Part shown: piece by piece, positions 34,103 through 49,100 of the stretch
Numbering within the stretch: position 1 is the first letter of the stretch
Layout of the letters: each line of letters starts with the position of its first letter
DNA from: Todiramphus chloris collaris
Lineage: Eukaryota; Chordata; Aves; Coraciiformes; Alcedinidae
DNA: 64,000 nucleotides
NCBI GenBank assembly: GCA_025345505.1
Contig: JANVCC010000011.1
Span: 1,621,849-1,685,848, forward strand
Reading direction: 5' to 3'
The notes under the pieces: generated by a model
Told to the model about the DNA's origin: nothing
The model's input: only the letters and a program-made list of their open reading frames with translations
The model's database searches: none
Program-made: the position numbers and the translations under genes

Positions 34103-37100
34103 CGGGAGTGCAAGCTTCCCCCAGACTGCCCCACCAATGTGCCTCAACCCTGACCTGAAGGGACCACTTCTAGGGATGAGAGGGGATTCAGTCTCCATGC
34201 TCATTCAATTCTTGGCCTCTCTGGTGAGACTGCCAACAAGGTTGCCAGTTAGTACCATTTGTGGTGTTGGGTTTTGTGATATGGACACTAGTCCACTGAG
34301 AACTGGATCACATAGGCCACTGAACATCCTTCAGATGGTAACAACTATTGGTCAAAGGTAATCTTTCTTATTTCTATTTTCCTTATTTATAATTATTCTT
34401 TGCAGTAGTAGAATTCCAGGATAGGTGGCATGGGCTTTCCCTTGCTAAGCTTTTTGTCTAGAGACTACTTTTTGGGGGGCCTATAAAGTTTATTCTTGAA
34501 GCTGATCAAAGACTGGGGGGCTTTTTTTTCCTTTCAGTACTAGTGTGCCATTTCTCATTCCACATTAACAGTGTTGTAGTGGTCAAAATCAGTTGCATTA
34601 TTTCAGCCCAGCTTTCACCAGAATGCATCATGTGGAAAAGGCTTTCCATCTTGAAATGTTGTATTTGACTTAGAATTTTATGTTCCCAATCTATAGGGCA
34701 CAACTATTTTCCTGTGCTTTAGGAAGCATTTCAGAGGTGTCTACTTCTTGGTTCTTAAGATTTAAAAAAAGCTTAATGGCTCAGACCAAGTTCATTCTTG
34801 GTATGGTTATTAAGGCAGACTTGGTGGGGTGGTGTTCTGTGGAATTAATTTGGCCTTGATATTGACAGACTGATGGTAGTCTGGCTGCTAACAAGCATTT
34901 TTTTTCCAACTGTGAGAGTTTTGACTATTGAGATCAAACCTCCACGTGGTATTTCTCCTGTTAGTCTTAATTGGTTTATGACTCTATTTGGATTAACAGA
35001 GTTCCCTCATCCTGATTTTTGGACACTTTAAAACCAAGGAAGATTAACTGAAGTAATGTGCAATAAAGGACGTGCTTTCTGGCCTTTTCCCACTTCAGAG
35101 CTCTTTGATGCTTTTATTTGATTCACTGTTCCTTAACAGTGTCCTTAATCATATTTCATCTCTGAATCCGTGTATAGAAATTAGTGAGTGCGCATAAATG
35201 ATCAAATAAAATGTCCTGCATTCAGTGCAGCAGATCTCTGGGCTAGAACAGGGCTTAACCAACCCATCCCATTGCTCTTGGGAGACTCATCTTTTCTGCA
35301 GGAAGAATTCGTTTGCCTTAAATATCTGTAGTGTTGTATTAGGTATGAGTGTTACATACCACGGCAGCTAAAGCTGGGATGTGTTAAATCTCCAAAAAGG
35401 AGAGAATGGACTGTTGATATAAGGTCTTTTCTGCAGTTGTGCCTCTGCATGTTCTGACATGGAAATTTTAGAGTTTGCTTTGCACAGTATTATTTGATTG
35501 TTTTACTAATCTGCGATGATAGGAAAATCATCGCTTGCTTCATTAGTAGCTTTTGTATCTGAACTTGTCACGCTGCCCTCTTTTGTTTGATTTGGATATG
35601 CCCAAATACAGAACTGGATCATTTTGGTGGGTGAAATCCCTTTTAGTAGTTTTAAATTAAATGTCAGACTTGTTACACTCATTGGAAATGTACTATTTTA
35701 AACAAGTGCTGCTGAATATGAGTGAAGCTGTTGGATGTGAATGAAATTCTTCATTTCTGCATGCCAGCTTTCTGAATTGTTTTGACATTTTAGTAGGCTG
35801 GAGGAAGATTTGTCGTAACAACTAATAATGTCAGAGCTCCAATTTCTGGATTCTCCTATAAAGCCCTCTGGGACACAGAAGGAGGTTTGCTAGTGGAGCT
35901 TCTGGCTTTAATGCCTTTATTTCTTCAGGGACTAGGTTTTGATGCCTCTCAAAATAGGGCTGACAGGACTAATTTCAACGTATGTTAGAATTTCACTGTA
36001 TGTTAGGAATTAATTTTTACCATAACAAAATCAACAGAAACAAAAAAGCAACTCGCTTTTACTTTATTTATAATTTAGGCAGTCTTGCTACCATAAAAGA
36101 TACAGTGCAGTTTTGGTACCCATGATGAGGTTACTTTGATCATTTCAACATACATTGGGAAAATAGGATCTCAAAAATATAATTGCTGTGATTTGAGCTT
36201 TAATACTTTTAAATTTTTACCAAAAAATTATCTTTTCTGGATATACTTCATCCATGAGAATCGCTAAACTTTGTTCTGCTGTGTTAATTTTGAAAGATGG
36301 TAAAGAGGCCCAAACTTGCTTGGTTACAGGACAGCAGTTATTGCCAAGCTATAACGCTTCACAAGGTTTTTTCCCTTGCATTATTAAATAGTATTAAATG
36401 ATAATCTTGGACTGATGGTTTTATATCTGCCTTTAAATGAAGAACAAAGATCTTCAGGAGTTGTCATAATGCCCAGATTCGTCCTTCATATCTGTATTTA
36501 CTTAGTTGAGATGCTAAACTTGCCCTGTGGGTTATATAGGAAGTTTATGGTGGATATTCTGCCTTTTTTAACTGCAAGTTGTCCTTTGACTACATTCCTA
36601 AATTAACCTAGGTGGAATGGAGCTGGCCATAAAATTCAAATGCTTGGGAACTATTTCTAGTGTTAACTACATAAGAAATAGATAAAACTCCAGAGGCACA
36701 TTATAGGATCTTTCCACCTGCAAGCTTCGTTTCAGAATCAAGCTGTGTCATGTTCAGCTTGTCTGTGTGGTCATAGTCTAAGAGCAGTTTCAGGAGGGTG
36801 TTTTGATTAAGTTGGGGTTAGGCAGAAGGCAAAAATAAGAGGAATGCAGAGAAAACATTCTCCCTGAAGAATGCAGTGAAGTAGTAGAACAGTAGACCTT
36901 ATCCTTCAGGCATTAGTCAGTTGTGGTCTGTAGGTAGTAGTAAGGTGTTGGTTTTCCTCAGATCAAGCTATTAAAGGCTTAGATAAGTAGCAAGGACCAT
37001 AAAACAAAGCACTGGAGAAAAAGGAGAGGCAGCCATGGTGGTGAAATTTGCTGCTTTTATTCCATCTGTCTGTGGGTTTTTTTGGTGTTTTTTATTTTAG

Positions 37101-40100
37101 ACAAATGATAAACTGCTAATCTCTCACTCTTTAGTCTGTCACTGAAGTCTGTTTCTGATGCCGTTATCATATTTCTTTTCTCTCCTGGGCAAGGTTTCAG
37201 TAGTCCCTGGGTAGTAGTGTAAGGCTATTTGTTTGAGCTCACCTAGGTTTTCTTTGCTTCCTCTGTACCTCCTTTTTTTTTTTTTTTTCCTATCTGCTTT
37301 TGTTACATCAAATCATTAATTAAGTTTTAATTTTCAAGGTTTTAAGAAATTAATTTTTTATGGGGTTAATTGCATTATTAAAATGGTTTCTCAGTATTCT
37401 TGCATGGTAAACTGAAAATGTGTAACATTTTTGTTATGTGTGTTTCTATTTTAACTGTGTGTTTATAAGTCCAAGGAGGTACATACAAGCAGAATAAAAG
37501 GCATCTCTTTATGTAAACAGTACTTATATTCAGTGCTCAAGAAATGCTTAGTTTTCTAGGTCAGTTGTGTAAGAACAGTCCCCTTCCATTGTTAAAATGA
37601 ATTCTATGTTTTTCTGTGTCAAATCAGATTCATGGCATTGTAATTGTTACTCGCACTAGAGGTAATGTTTATGCTCTTGAGACAAATCATTTTCAGACAG
37701 ATAAGAATTGAGAGCACTAATTAAAGCAGATTTTTTTAAAAACCTAAACCATTTTTTTCACCACTGTAATATTGATTGTTTACAGCCTCGTGGATCAAAA
37801 ATATTTCCCATCACTGACTGAGCAACTGCTTGTTAATTGTTAAAGAGGAAAAAAAGAATAATCTATTCTCTCATTGTCATTTCTTGATGCGAGTACAGGG
37901 TTTGAGAGAATGGTGTTTAAAAATTGCTGGAAATTCCCTCAGTTCCATTTAAACTGGACTTCAGGCTTCCTGGCCCAATTTAACACAACAAATCAGGTCA
38001 TTTCAGTCTGTCTTCGGACATGAGATAATTTAACTTCAATTAGATAGTAATTGTGTTCCTGGAAAAAAAACAAACAACAAACTTCTAACTACGAGGAAAT
38101 GTTTATCACCACCTCTTCAAACTAATTGATTTTTTTTTTTCTGTTGCCAGCAAGCGTTGATTGTGATACTTTTAAATGGTTTTAATAAACGTGTATCCCT
38201 AAAACTAAATACACATGGACGGATATATTACTGAAATTTTATGCTTTTAAATAAATGCAAAGAACAAATGAATTTCTTCTTGTTCTGTTTCTTTTTTCAG
38301 GTGATAATAGTAACCACCTCTCCAAGCTCAACTTTTGTACCCAACATCCTTTCAAAGTCCCACAACTATGCAGCAGTTACGAAACTTGTCCCAACATCAG
38401 TCATTGCCTCAACTACTCAAAAGCAACCGGTGGTTATAACAGCTTCTCAGTCCTCTTTGGTCACTAGCAGCAGCAGCTGTTCCACTCCCTCCTGTACAGC
38501 AAATACTGTTGCTGTGACTGCTGTGGTATCATCAACACCATCAGTGGTTATGTCAACAGTAGCACAAGGTATGGCAATAACATTATATTTATAAAAACTC
38601 TTTCACTTATGAATTGGGACTTTGCATTGAGAACAGCATAGTGGAAATGCACTTCTTGTATACATATGATGAGTAAATTACAGGAGACGTGACAGAAGTC
38701 TCCTTACGAAACTAATCCAAGATAACTTCACAGATGTTCTTGCTGAACACGCATGAATAATGGATGTTTCCAGTATTTGAAGATAATTTAATCTCTTAAA
38801 CCTGATTTAGAAAATGATGCAAAGTTAACATTAAATAAATACAGCTTACTCTTGATGTGTGTAACCTTTAGAACATTTAATGTGGTAACTAATTTTCATG
38901 ACAATTCTGAAAGGTAGAGAAGTTTTTACACCTTTTTCTCAGCATGTCACTTTTCAAGCCCTTAAAAATTAAGACTTGAGTGGGTCTGGATTAGCATTCC
39001 TAGGTTTCTGCTTTCTAATTCCAGCCATGTATCAGGTTGACTGATTCAGCTCCACTGCCACCAGCTAATGTTTGAAAGGGAAGCTGTGGATTAATCAAAA
39101 GGGCCTCAGTGACCAGCACTTGAAAAATACTGTGCCTCACAATGACAAGTGTCACATGGCAATATATCGTGGTCCATATTTTCCATTCTTGTTGTATTTG
39201 ACAAAAAGTTGGACAACCAAATGAAGGCTGAGGAGTTATTTTGCCTTCCATATTGCTTCTTTTAATCAGGTCCCAAAGATACTAATCTACAATGCAGAAT
39301 TTCATATTGTTCGAACTGTAGATTTTAGTTGGGTTTAATTGCAGATGAGGCTAAATATTAGGTAGAGTATCTCTTCAACAGTTCTTTTTTTATTCAAGAC
39401 TATCAGTGTCATTGTGGAAGATGGTGCTGAAATGTTTTGTGATATAAACTGATAATCACTCCAGATGTGAAGAAAGTGAAATTCGTTAGTGAAAAGAACA
39501 GACCAAGGATATGGAGATACCATCTTAGATGGTGCAGCGAGAAAGAGGTTGCTTATTTAGATTACCAGAATTGTAGCTTCTTTGATTTCTGTCATTATCA
39601 CTGCCATCTTTAAATGTAGATGAGAAATGAGGAGTTTTTCTTGCCATTTTCCATTTCCACTACAGCTGGGATTGGTGGTAAACTGCCTTTGTAATACATG
39701 AACTTTGTTTGTCTTTTCTGGTCCTTCAAGATGTGCAGTTCAGAATTATAGATGAAGCCAAATTTTGCTAGAGATGTTGTGACAACCGTGTAAGGGAATG
39801 ATAGAAATAAGTATTGAGATTTATTTGTCTTTCCATCTTACTGCAAACTGGCTTTAATCGCTTTATGACTTGTAAGATCATCTAACTTATTGGCACAAAA
39901 AAAATGTGAATTCCACAGTTTTCTAAATTACATCCCATTACTTGATTCATTCTTTTAAAATAATGTGCTCACTAACAAATACTCCCCTTCTAATGTTGAT
40001 AGGTTTTATATTTGTCATCCTCATATCTCTAACTTTTTGTAGTAATGATTTTCACTTTAAATATTTTGTTTGCTTGAAGATTAAAGATTGGGGTTTGGAA

Positions 40101-43100
40101 TTATTTGTCAAATTAATTGTACTACAAAACATACAGGAAGTTGACTGGGATTGTGGTCTTTCCACTAGCTGCTGTTGTGCTGCCACATCTGTATAAAGCT
40201 CCATTGTTTCTGAACACAGAGCACTTCTGCTGTCTGGGAGCTTTTTTCCCCTTATATATATCGATGCTTTTCTCAGTAGTAAAAATGCAAAATTACTTAA
40301 GAAGCAATATTTTTCTTTCCTGTTGCCCTGTTCTATCTTAAGCCATTTACTCTTTCACAGGTGTGTCTACATCAGCTATTAAAGTTGCCTCTACCAGACT
40401 ACCTTCCCCAAAAGGTTTAGTTGGGAATCCAACTCAAATCTTAGCACAGTTTCCCAAACAGCATCAGCAGTCCCCCAAACAGCAGCTGCAACAAATACAA
40501 CAGGCCCAACAGCAGCAGCAGCAACAACAACAGCAGCAGCAGCAACAGCAGCAGCAACAACAGCTGGTGCAATCATCTGTATCTCAACAGCAGCCACAGC
40601 AATCTCAGTTGCCACCCAGCATCAAGCCCACCATTCAGATCAAACAGGAATCAGGTAGCTGGAAGTTAATCTTGGGTCGTATTGGCAAGGTCTAACCACA
40701 AATAAAAACTAAGTCAGAATTCTGTCCCAAAATATGCATGCAGAGCTATCATTAAGGCATAATTAAGTGCTTGACTACAGTATTAAACCTGGATAGAAGT
40801 GAATGATGTCATAAGGTTTTCAACTAACATTAATTGTAAAGTTTGAGTCTGTCGCTCTTCTTGTTTGGTTCAGGTATTACAGAGCATGCTTTAGGAATAA
40901 ATGTTTTATCTTTAGAAACTGAAGGGTATGTAAATACCTTCAAAAGTAAATGTGATTGTCAACCTGGAAGACAGCAGTTTTCTGAAGATCTAAGAGTTCT
41001 TCAACTGCATCAGCTGGAAAAAGGAGTTAATCCATGTTTTAACACTTTTCTTGGGTCCAGAAATCAAAACCTACTTTTGAGGTACTTATCAGGACAAATA
41101 CAATTGGATGTGAGACTGAGTTGGACTGGATTCTTTTTGTAACATTGACTCCTTCAGCTGACTTTGGGCAAGTCGTGTAATCTTCCTGTCTTGGCTGTAC
41201 TCTGCTGTAGAATACAGTTCTTATCTTTCTAAGCTGTAGTAAGAAGTAATGGTTGTAAAGTTACTTAATTCTAAAGGAAGAAGTGCTATAAAAGTGCAAA
41301 GTATTTTTATGTTCATATTTCAATATTAAATCATGTCAGTAGAATTATTTTATATTCATGCTATTTAGATCAGAGAATTAAAATAGACCACAGAATGAAA
41401 AAATAAATAGCCCTGCTCCTCTCCTTTGATAAACTCCCTTTTGGCTTATAGGACCATTGCCTAAGACAAAAAAAAAAAAATCTGTTTATGAAGACAGAGA
41501 AGAGGCCTCAATCCTCCAGTCACTGAACAATGTTTGATTGATAGGAGCTTCACTCCTTTCCTTCTACCATAGGTTTAGACTCAGTGCTTTTCAGTTAAAG
41601 TTTCTTTGGAAATACCATCTGTTACCTGTTCTTTCTGGAAGACAGGAATCATTTTTTTCACAGAGATTTTGCTTTTTATCCAGTTTTGTGTCTGGATTAT
41701 GCAAAGGCTTCAATTTCTCTTTCCTAATTTCATTATTTAAGTTTGGAGCTTACTTGCTCCATACTCCTTTTATAGTCTGCATAGAAAGAAGAAAACATCT
41801 CCAGAAGACGTTTTAGGTCCTGAGTGGACAAAAATCATTCACTGAGAAATATTTGTGTACAAATATAAATGCCTACATTTAGATGGGATTAACTTGGGCT
41901 GGGTGTTTCGTGGCATTTGACCAATACGGTGCAATACATTTACCTTATGAGATGCAAGTGTCCTGGATGTTTTTTTTATTTATTCAAAGGGATGAAATTC
42001 ATCTAGGCTGATTAAGGCATTTTAGAATTTATACACTAAATTGAAGATCTATTTCACTTTTAGATGGCTCATTGTATATGAGCCAATTCAGTGTTGGTTG
42101 TAACTTGTTGGTTCCTGGGAAATCTTTTTTTTTTTAATATTACTTTTAAAATTTTATATATTATTTTATGTATTTAATCATGGGCCAGAAAAGGTTAAAA
42201 AAATCACTACAATGAATTGATGATGGAATGGAATCTCATGCCTCAGTGGGAGTAACCAGAAATTGAAACAGGCACATGAAAGGCAAAGATGATGACGGTC
42301 TTGTTATTTGTAAAAAAAAAAAAAAACCCCAAGCAAAAAACCAAACCCAAAAAAACAACCCAACCTCACAAAAAGAAACAGACAAAAAACTCAAAACAGT
42401 GAACCCAAACAAAAGAATTCTTTTCAGGATCAAGAATACATGGGCTCAGAATATAAGCCTTGTGAGGCTACTTGCCCTCTTGGGCTTGGTCTGAGAAAGC
42501 ATTTCAGAAAGTAACTTTTCGTGCCTGTATTTTAACAGTGACCTTTCTCCTTTCCTAGGTGTTAAAATAATCACTCAACAGGTGCAGCCCAGTAAAATCC
42601 TTCCCAAACCAGTTACAGCGACCTTGCCCAGCAGTAGCAATTCACCTATTATGGTGGTTAGCAGTAATGGGACTATCATGACAACTAAACTGGTCACTAC
42701 TCCCACTGGTAAGTTCTGGCTCTGAGAAGGGAAGGGAGGGTAAACCCAGACATACAGGTGATCAAGCAAGGATTTTTAGGGTGAAAAAAAAAAAAAAAAA
42801 ATCAAAAAATAAAAAAACCCCACTTGTGCTCCCTGTTCACAAGAGATAACAGCTCATTCATAATCCTGTTGATATTTATTCTAGATTAGGATTTTTGCAC
42901 TGAATGCTCTTTTATTCCTCTCATTTAAATTGGTACACAAAAATATGATCATTCCTTCCCCACTGTGTGTATTTTAAAGAAATTTTTCTTGCAACTTATA
43001 CTCATACTTTGCACTTCTGTAGCACCTTATATAATATTTATATTGATTTAATTTTTTAGGGCAAATAGGTCAGCATTATTCCTATTTTACATATATGGAC

Positions 43101-46100
43101 TTTAAAAGACAGGTGACTTGCTCATAGTCCTGCAGTGAATTTTTATAAAAAGACCAGTAAATTGAATTTTAAACTCCCAGTGTTTTTCTGGGGATCTAAT
43201 TGTATTTGTATTGATTAAAGATCAGAAATAATGCAGATGGTTCAGATTGTGACGTGTATGAGGAAAACTTGAAAGGTAGCTTTATCCTAGTTTTCTGAAA
43301 ACTCTTAACTTCCTGAAGTTTTAGCAGGGGTTGGGAATTTTACCGTAAACTAACAATAAATAGTTGGTTTTTTTTTTTTTAAACTTTTGAAGTACTTCAC
43401 AAAACATTAAGTACATTAAAAAAAACTAGTAGTTTTGCATTTCATTTTATTGATGATACCTGTATTGTTCATTCTTGGATTTGAACACCTGTCTTTCTTG
43501 TTATAAAAAACTGTTTTGCTCTGTGATTTTTAGCAATTAAGGTCCATAGTGCACTATCCACAGCAGTACAAGTAGAATGGGATTAAAATCTTTTTTTAGC
43601 TGTTGACTTGTATTATTAGAGAAAGTTTCTTTAGTGGAGTGAGCTCTTTTTCCATTCTGAGAAGTATGTCTGAAAAAACAGCACTTATGCCATGTCGGAG
43701 GTTTCTTTTGTACTGCTAAATCCATAAAATTGCATGTCATTGTAAACTATGTTTTTCTCTTTAAGAGTGATATTTAGACCAGTTATTGGTGGTATTCTTT
43801 ATAAACGATTTGTCATACAGGAAAAGTGTAGGTGTCTGGGAAGAGAGGAAGGGGTCAGTTCTGGTAGTATCGTCAGATGCCCAACTCTTGGGCATGTAAT
43901 GGAGCAAGTGTTAGGCATACAGGCAGAATCTGAACACCTATTGAAAATAAAAATCTTAGGCACGAGGATGTGAACTGAAATATGGCAGTCATGGAACATT
44001 TGGTAAAATACTTCAGAAGACTTAGATTAATTTAAAGTTGGTATACTTTTAATTTCACTCTGTGGGTTTAATTATGGGGATAATTTTAAAGAGTGGTAAT
44101 AAATTGCAATGTAGGATCTCTGAAGGCAATGTAATGCTTTTTTTTTTTTTTTTCTAAACTGACTTACTTTTCCACACAACTAATAGAGGATGATGTTTTA
44201 ACAGGGAATTTTCTTGTTCTCTCTTTAAAACAGGAACTCAAGCAACATACACGAGACCAACGGTTAGTCCCTCTATAGGAGCTCGGATGGCTGGAACTCC
44301 AGGGGCTGCTACTTATGTGAAAACTACGAGTGGTAGCATCATTACTGTAGTACCGAAATCATTGGCTACACTGGGAGGAAAGATTATCAGCAGTAATATT
44401 GTTTCTGGTAGGCATATGAGTACTTTGATATTAAGGCTTATTTGAAAAGTAACTTTAGACTTGTTCTAATGGTTCAGGGCTTTTCTGTGGGTTCCACGCT
44501 CAAATAATTTCTAGGACCTTTATTGGAGGAGTTTTTCATTCAGAAGAAAAATAGCTGAGGATGATGAAGAAAATAATGGGTGGAAGTTATAGAGGTAAAG
44601 TGTTCATAGGGATTGCAGTAGTTCTTATGTTTAAGAAGGAAACATCTAATGTGAAGGAAAAGAGGAATGTTGGGGAGGAAAAATACTATACTGTCCTCTG
44701 CTAGAGGGCAGAAGATCAGAAAACTATATTATCCCCAGTTTTAAACACTTTATAATCTGGATGCTACCCTTTTCTATTATGCTGCATGTGCAGAGAACCA
44801 GAATAAAACTCAACTGTGTACGTTAAACTCAGCTGTGCAGTCTCCACCGCATCTTGTTCTTTTTTAATCAGTGTCAGCCTGTCTTTCCCTCACCCTATAT
44901 TATAATTTTAAGCTTTTCCTCCCAGCTTCATGCAGACCCTGCTGCTTATCCTCGTTAGTCTGCTGGCCAGACTTGATGTTCTCTGCTAGTACAGCCTCCA
45001 AACATAGAGTCTCTTTAGGACCAGGACCAAGCACACACACCACTTACAGGTCCTTTGTGTCTGTTTTGGACTTTAACAGTGCTAACTCAGAGAAGATCTG
45101 CTGCATTTCCTGGCTATGTGTGCATGTACAGCAAAATCTGCTTTGTCTGTTTATCCTGTCTAGTAATATCTTTAAATTACTCAGAGGTCCTATTGTTAGT
45201 GCTTAGTAAAGACCTGATGTGGCACCAGCCAGCTCCTGTCACTGGAAGGTGCTTCACAAGCTATATAGTAAACCCAGTCTGGGGTGTAGTCTGATAAAGG
45301 TGGTTTTCACATCCTGATTTCTACAAAATTATACTTAAGACTGATATAGTATCTTCTTTGTGAGAAAATAACTTTTTTAGCCTGTCGTGGGTATGATGAG
45401 TTGTTAAGAAGATTCTCAGATCTACAAAGATAAACCAATGCAAGTATTACTCTTCTGAGCACCAGCTAATGCAGCAAAACCATTGGTTGATCCTGTTGAT
45501 AACCATTGCTCTGAAACAATACAAGTTTAGAAAGGATGTCTGCTTTTTCTTTTTTCTTTTTTTTTTTTTTTAATTGTTTTGTGTTGGGGCTTTCTGAGGT
45601 TGGTTTGTTTGTGTGGGGGGTTTTTTGGGGTTTGGTTTTTTTTCTAGTTGGTTGGTTTTGTTTGTTTAGGGAGCAGTCTTTAGATATCTTTGAAATCACT
45701 AGAATTAAGTAAATCAAAATCTTGTCTGAGCATGTATTCCCTTTCCTAGAATTAGTAGCATTTTTAATCTGAAATCTGTAGTGAAGTATCTACAGTCATG
45801 ACTGGTAGGTAGAAGGTAGTGAGGGGGAATCCTTGGGTTTGCAGCACTGCTGTGACTGAGGGATACTTTCTTCAAGGAGAAAGCGGAAGGTGTTGATAAA
45901 AAGCTGTTGGAGTAGATACTGAAATAGCAGCCTGATAACACTGATGACTTGCATATCGGTGTATGTACTCTGTAGACTGGAGGGCGGTGTAGAATTACAT
46001 GTCACTGCAGGTAAATAAAAAAACTGATACAGGGAATAGAACTAATTAAAATATCGTGAGAGAAGCTGAAATACCCAAGAGAGCTCTTCAAAAACAAAAA

Positions 46101-49100
46101 ACAAATGACAACAAAAAAAACCCAGCCCCATGCTTGTAAACTCAACTTTTCAGAACTGACTGTAAAACAGCATATTTATCTTTTTTCCTTCTTTCAATCC
46201 ACAACTCGTCACTTGTATTACAACAAGTTCAATGTCAGAAAGAGATGGTATTTCTCTTGACCAGAGATACATTCTTGGTATGTAGATTCTTCTACAGAAG
46301 CTAACTGTAGAAGAACATTTGTCTGTGCAAATATGACCTTGAGTTGAGTATTAGTGGTGTTCTTATCCCCCCCCCACCCCCCCCAATTGTAACCTTTGAA
46401 AAATTAGACATGTGAGCCAGAGAAAGCTGTGTTATTAGTCTGCTCTGTAAATTTGTAAGAAGGGGATAACTGTCCTAATCTAGAATAAATTGCTCTGTCT
46501 CAGGCATGCCTGTTTTTACTGCAAGTGAAAGATTAATAGAGTGGCCATCCATGTTGAATTGGGTGACATAAATTCTCATTCCAGATGCTGCTTTTTTTGG
46601 ATTGGTTTTTTTTTTTTTGGTCTTAGTTGTGATGCCAGATTTAAATACAACGATTCCTCTATAACTCACTAACTTGTGCAGTGGAAGGAAATGTACATGT
46701 GATAAACAGCACATTATTTCTTTTCCCACAAAAATTTAGGAACTACAACCAAAATCACTACAATCCCAATGACATCCAAACCCAATGTGATTGTTGTGCA
46801 AAAGACTACTGGAAAAGGAACTACAATTCAAGGGCTTCCAGGCAAAAATGTTGTCACAACGCTGTTGAACGCTGGGGTAAGAGTTTTGAGTCTCAAATCC
46901 GATAACCAAGTGGCAGGCTGTGTGGTGGCTGCTGCATTCATTCTGCTAAAGTCCCTATTAAAAGCAAACTGCATGAGCTCTTTAACAGATCCAGCATGCC
47001 TTAATGTTGGGGGTGTTTGAAAAGCAAGTGTGTTTTGCAGATGTGAAAGATGCTTAAAACAAGCTGGGAATGTTCTCAAAGTTAAAAGAAAATAAAAACT
47101 TTTAAGTTTGCCTTTTTTCCTTAGTTAACGATTTTGTAATCCTGAAGGAATTAAGTAGGAGAAAATTACTAGAATATTACCCTGTTTGTGCTCTAGTAAG
47201 AGCCGTGGTCCTTTGTTATAAACATGCATCTCCAATTGTTTATCTCTTGGATGTAAAGGCAAGAAATGAACTCTCCTTTCACAGTAAGGGTACCACCTTT
47301 CAATTTGTGCAGTGTGTAACACTAACATCTGGTACCTGAGTAATTTATAATGTTGAATTATTTTTTCCATAATCTGATGTGTGCTAAGAATTTTTTTTAA
47401 AGGTTTAGAACTTTCCTTATTTACAAGACTTAAAGGTCTATCTTCTCACAAGGGGAAACCTTCTGATGTTACACAGAAGGAACCCCAGAAAGTGATGATA
47501 TTTCTGAAGCAAGTGGGGTTCTTGGGATTTCCAGCTACTTGATAAGAAGTGGCAGGAATACTGGAAGCACTGGCAACTAATGCTCCTCATCTAGTTTGTT
47601 ACTGTGGAGAGCTAAAAAACATCATACTCAATGTCTTTACTGCTCTTAAAGCTATCAGGAGTCTAGTCATATGTCAGCACTATTCCAAAGTCAAATGTTT
47701 CCTGTGAAACAGCTGTGATTCTGCATTTTTTGATGAAGCAAACTTTTAGTTTAAAAAGAAGTCCATATGAAATTCATGTCTTGGTCATGAGGATAGTACA
47801 AAGATCTATAGTTAGATAATTTCTTTCTAGAATCTCAACTCAAGTTTTATAGCTGTCTTGCTAGAGTTACTATTAATAGAAATAAAAGGTTTTAAAAAAC
47901 ATTTGCAAATGATTTGAGTTTGTTCCAATTTACATGAATTCTTTAAAGCAACTTCAAAAAACATGTCAATATCTTTTAATTACTACTTTTTGTTCACCCT
48001 TTATTGCTCCTCAAAAGGTAAAGCAATGAAAAAGTGGATTTTACTAGCTTTTCCATTCAAAGCCATAAGTTTTTTTGGTATTGGTCTTTGTTCTTTTGTA
48101 TCAAGTAAGTCTGTTGCAGCAGCAGCAGGTTGGTTTCATGGTACATGCACTCACCTATAACTGTGTATTTTTTTAGAGAAGTGGGTCTCTCTGAAAAATT
48201 TCACTAAGTTAACCTGTAAACTTTGACTTCTCTACAGGGGGAGAAAACTATTCAGGCAGTGCCAGCAGGAGCAAAACCTGCTATCATCACTGCCACAAGA
48301 CCCATCACAAAAATGATTGTTACACAGCCAAAAGGAATAGGGTCCGCGGTCCAGCCAGCCACCAAAATCATCCCAACTAAAATTGTTTATGGTCAGCAAG
48401 GGAAAACGCAGGTACAGTGAGGACCCATTTCTGTCTTGAAATGTACCCCTAAATTTTAACGGGAAATAAATAATTTTTCACTGTTGCCACATTTGTTGCA
48501 GGATTAATATATGTCTGTGGGGAATGAGTCTTAAGGGTGTAATGAGGTGGCCTTGATTCCAGTTTCTTGAGCATAGTGTTCACATTTGTCAGCTGTGTCT
48601 GTAGGCCTAGAGCAAGCCACGAGGATTTACTAAGCCCTTCATAAAGAATCATAGAATGCCCCCTGTTAGAAGGGACCTGCAAAGGACATCTAGTCCAACT
48701 CCCCTGCAGTATGCAGGGACATCCTCAGCAAGATGATGTTGTTGCTCAGAGCCTCATAGTTGAAACTGCCTGGTCATGGCTCTAGATGCCTGTTTTAGTC
48801 TTACAGCTAATGGCTAGGTTGTGAGAAATAAAGATGCAGAGTCTGGACATAGGTCATCAAATCTAAGGCTTTCTTGAAGTTATTTTCTGGTTAATTTATG
48901 TTCAGGTTGTCCCTGCAGCCTTATGTGGTTGGTGGGGCTGTATACAGAGAATCTGGCATATTTCTGGACACTTTCAGTTTTAGCTTTTTCCCTGATTGCA
49001 CTTAGTATTTAAAAGTAGTAAACTTTTATCAGATACAGTATTTTGCGTGTCTTGATTGTTCAAGACTGTACATACTGTGGGCTGCAGAAGAGAGGTGCTT

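Noticed and set aside
40391-40615. Minus-strand Ala/Val-rich frame
   Set aside because: It is the antisense reading of the CAG/CAA glutamine tract.
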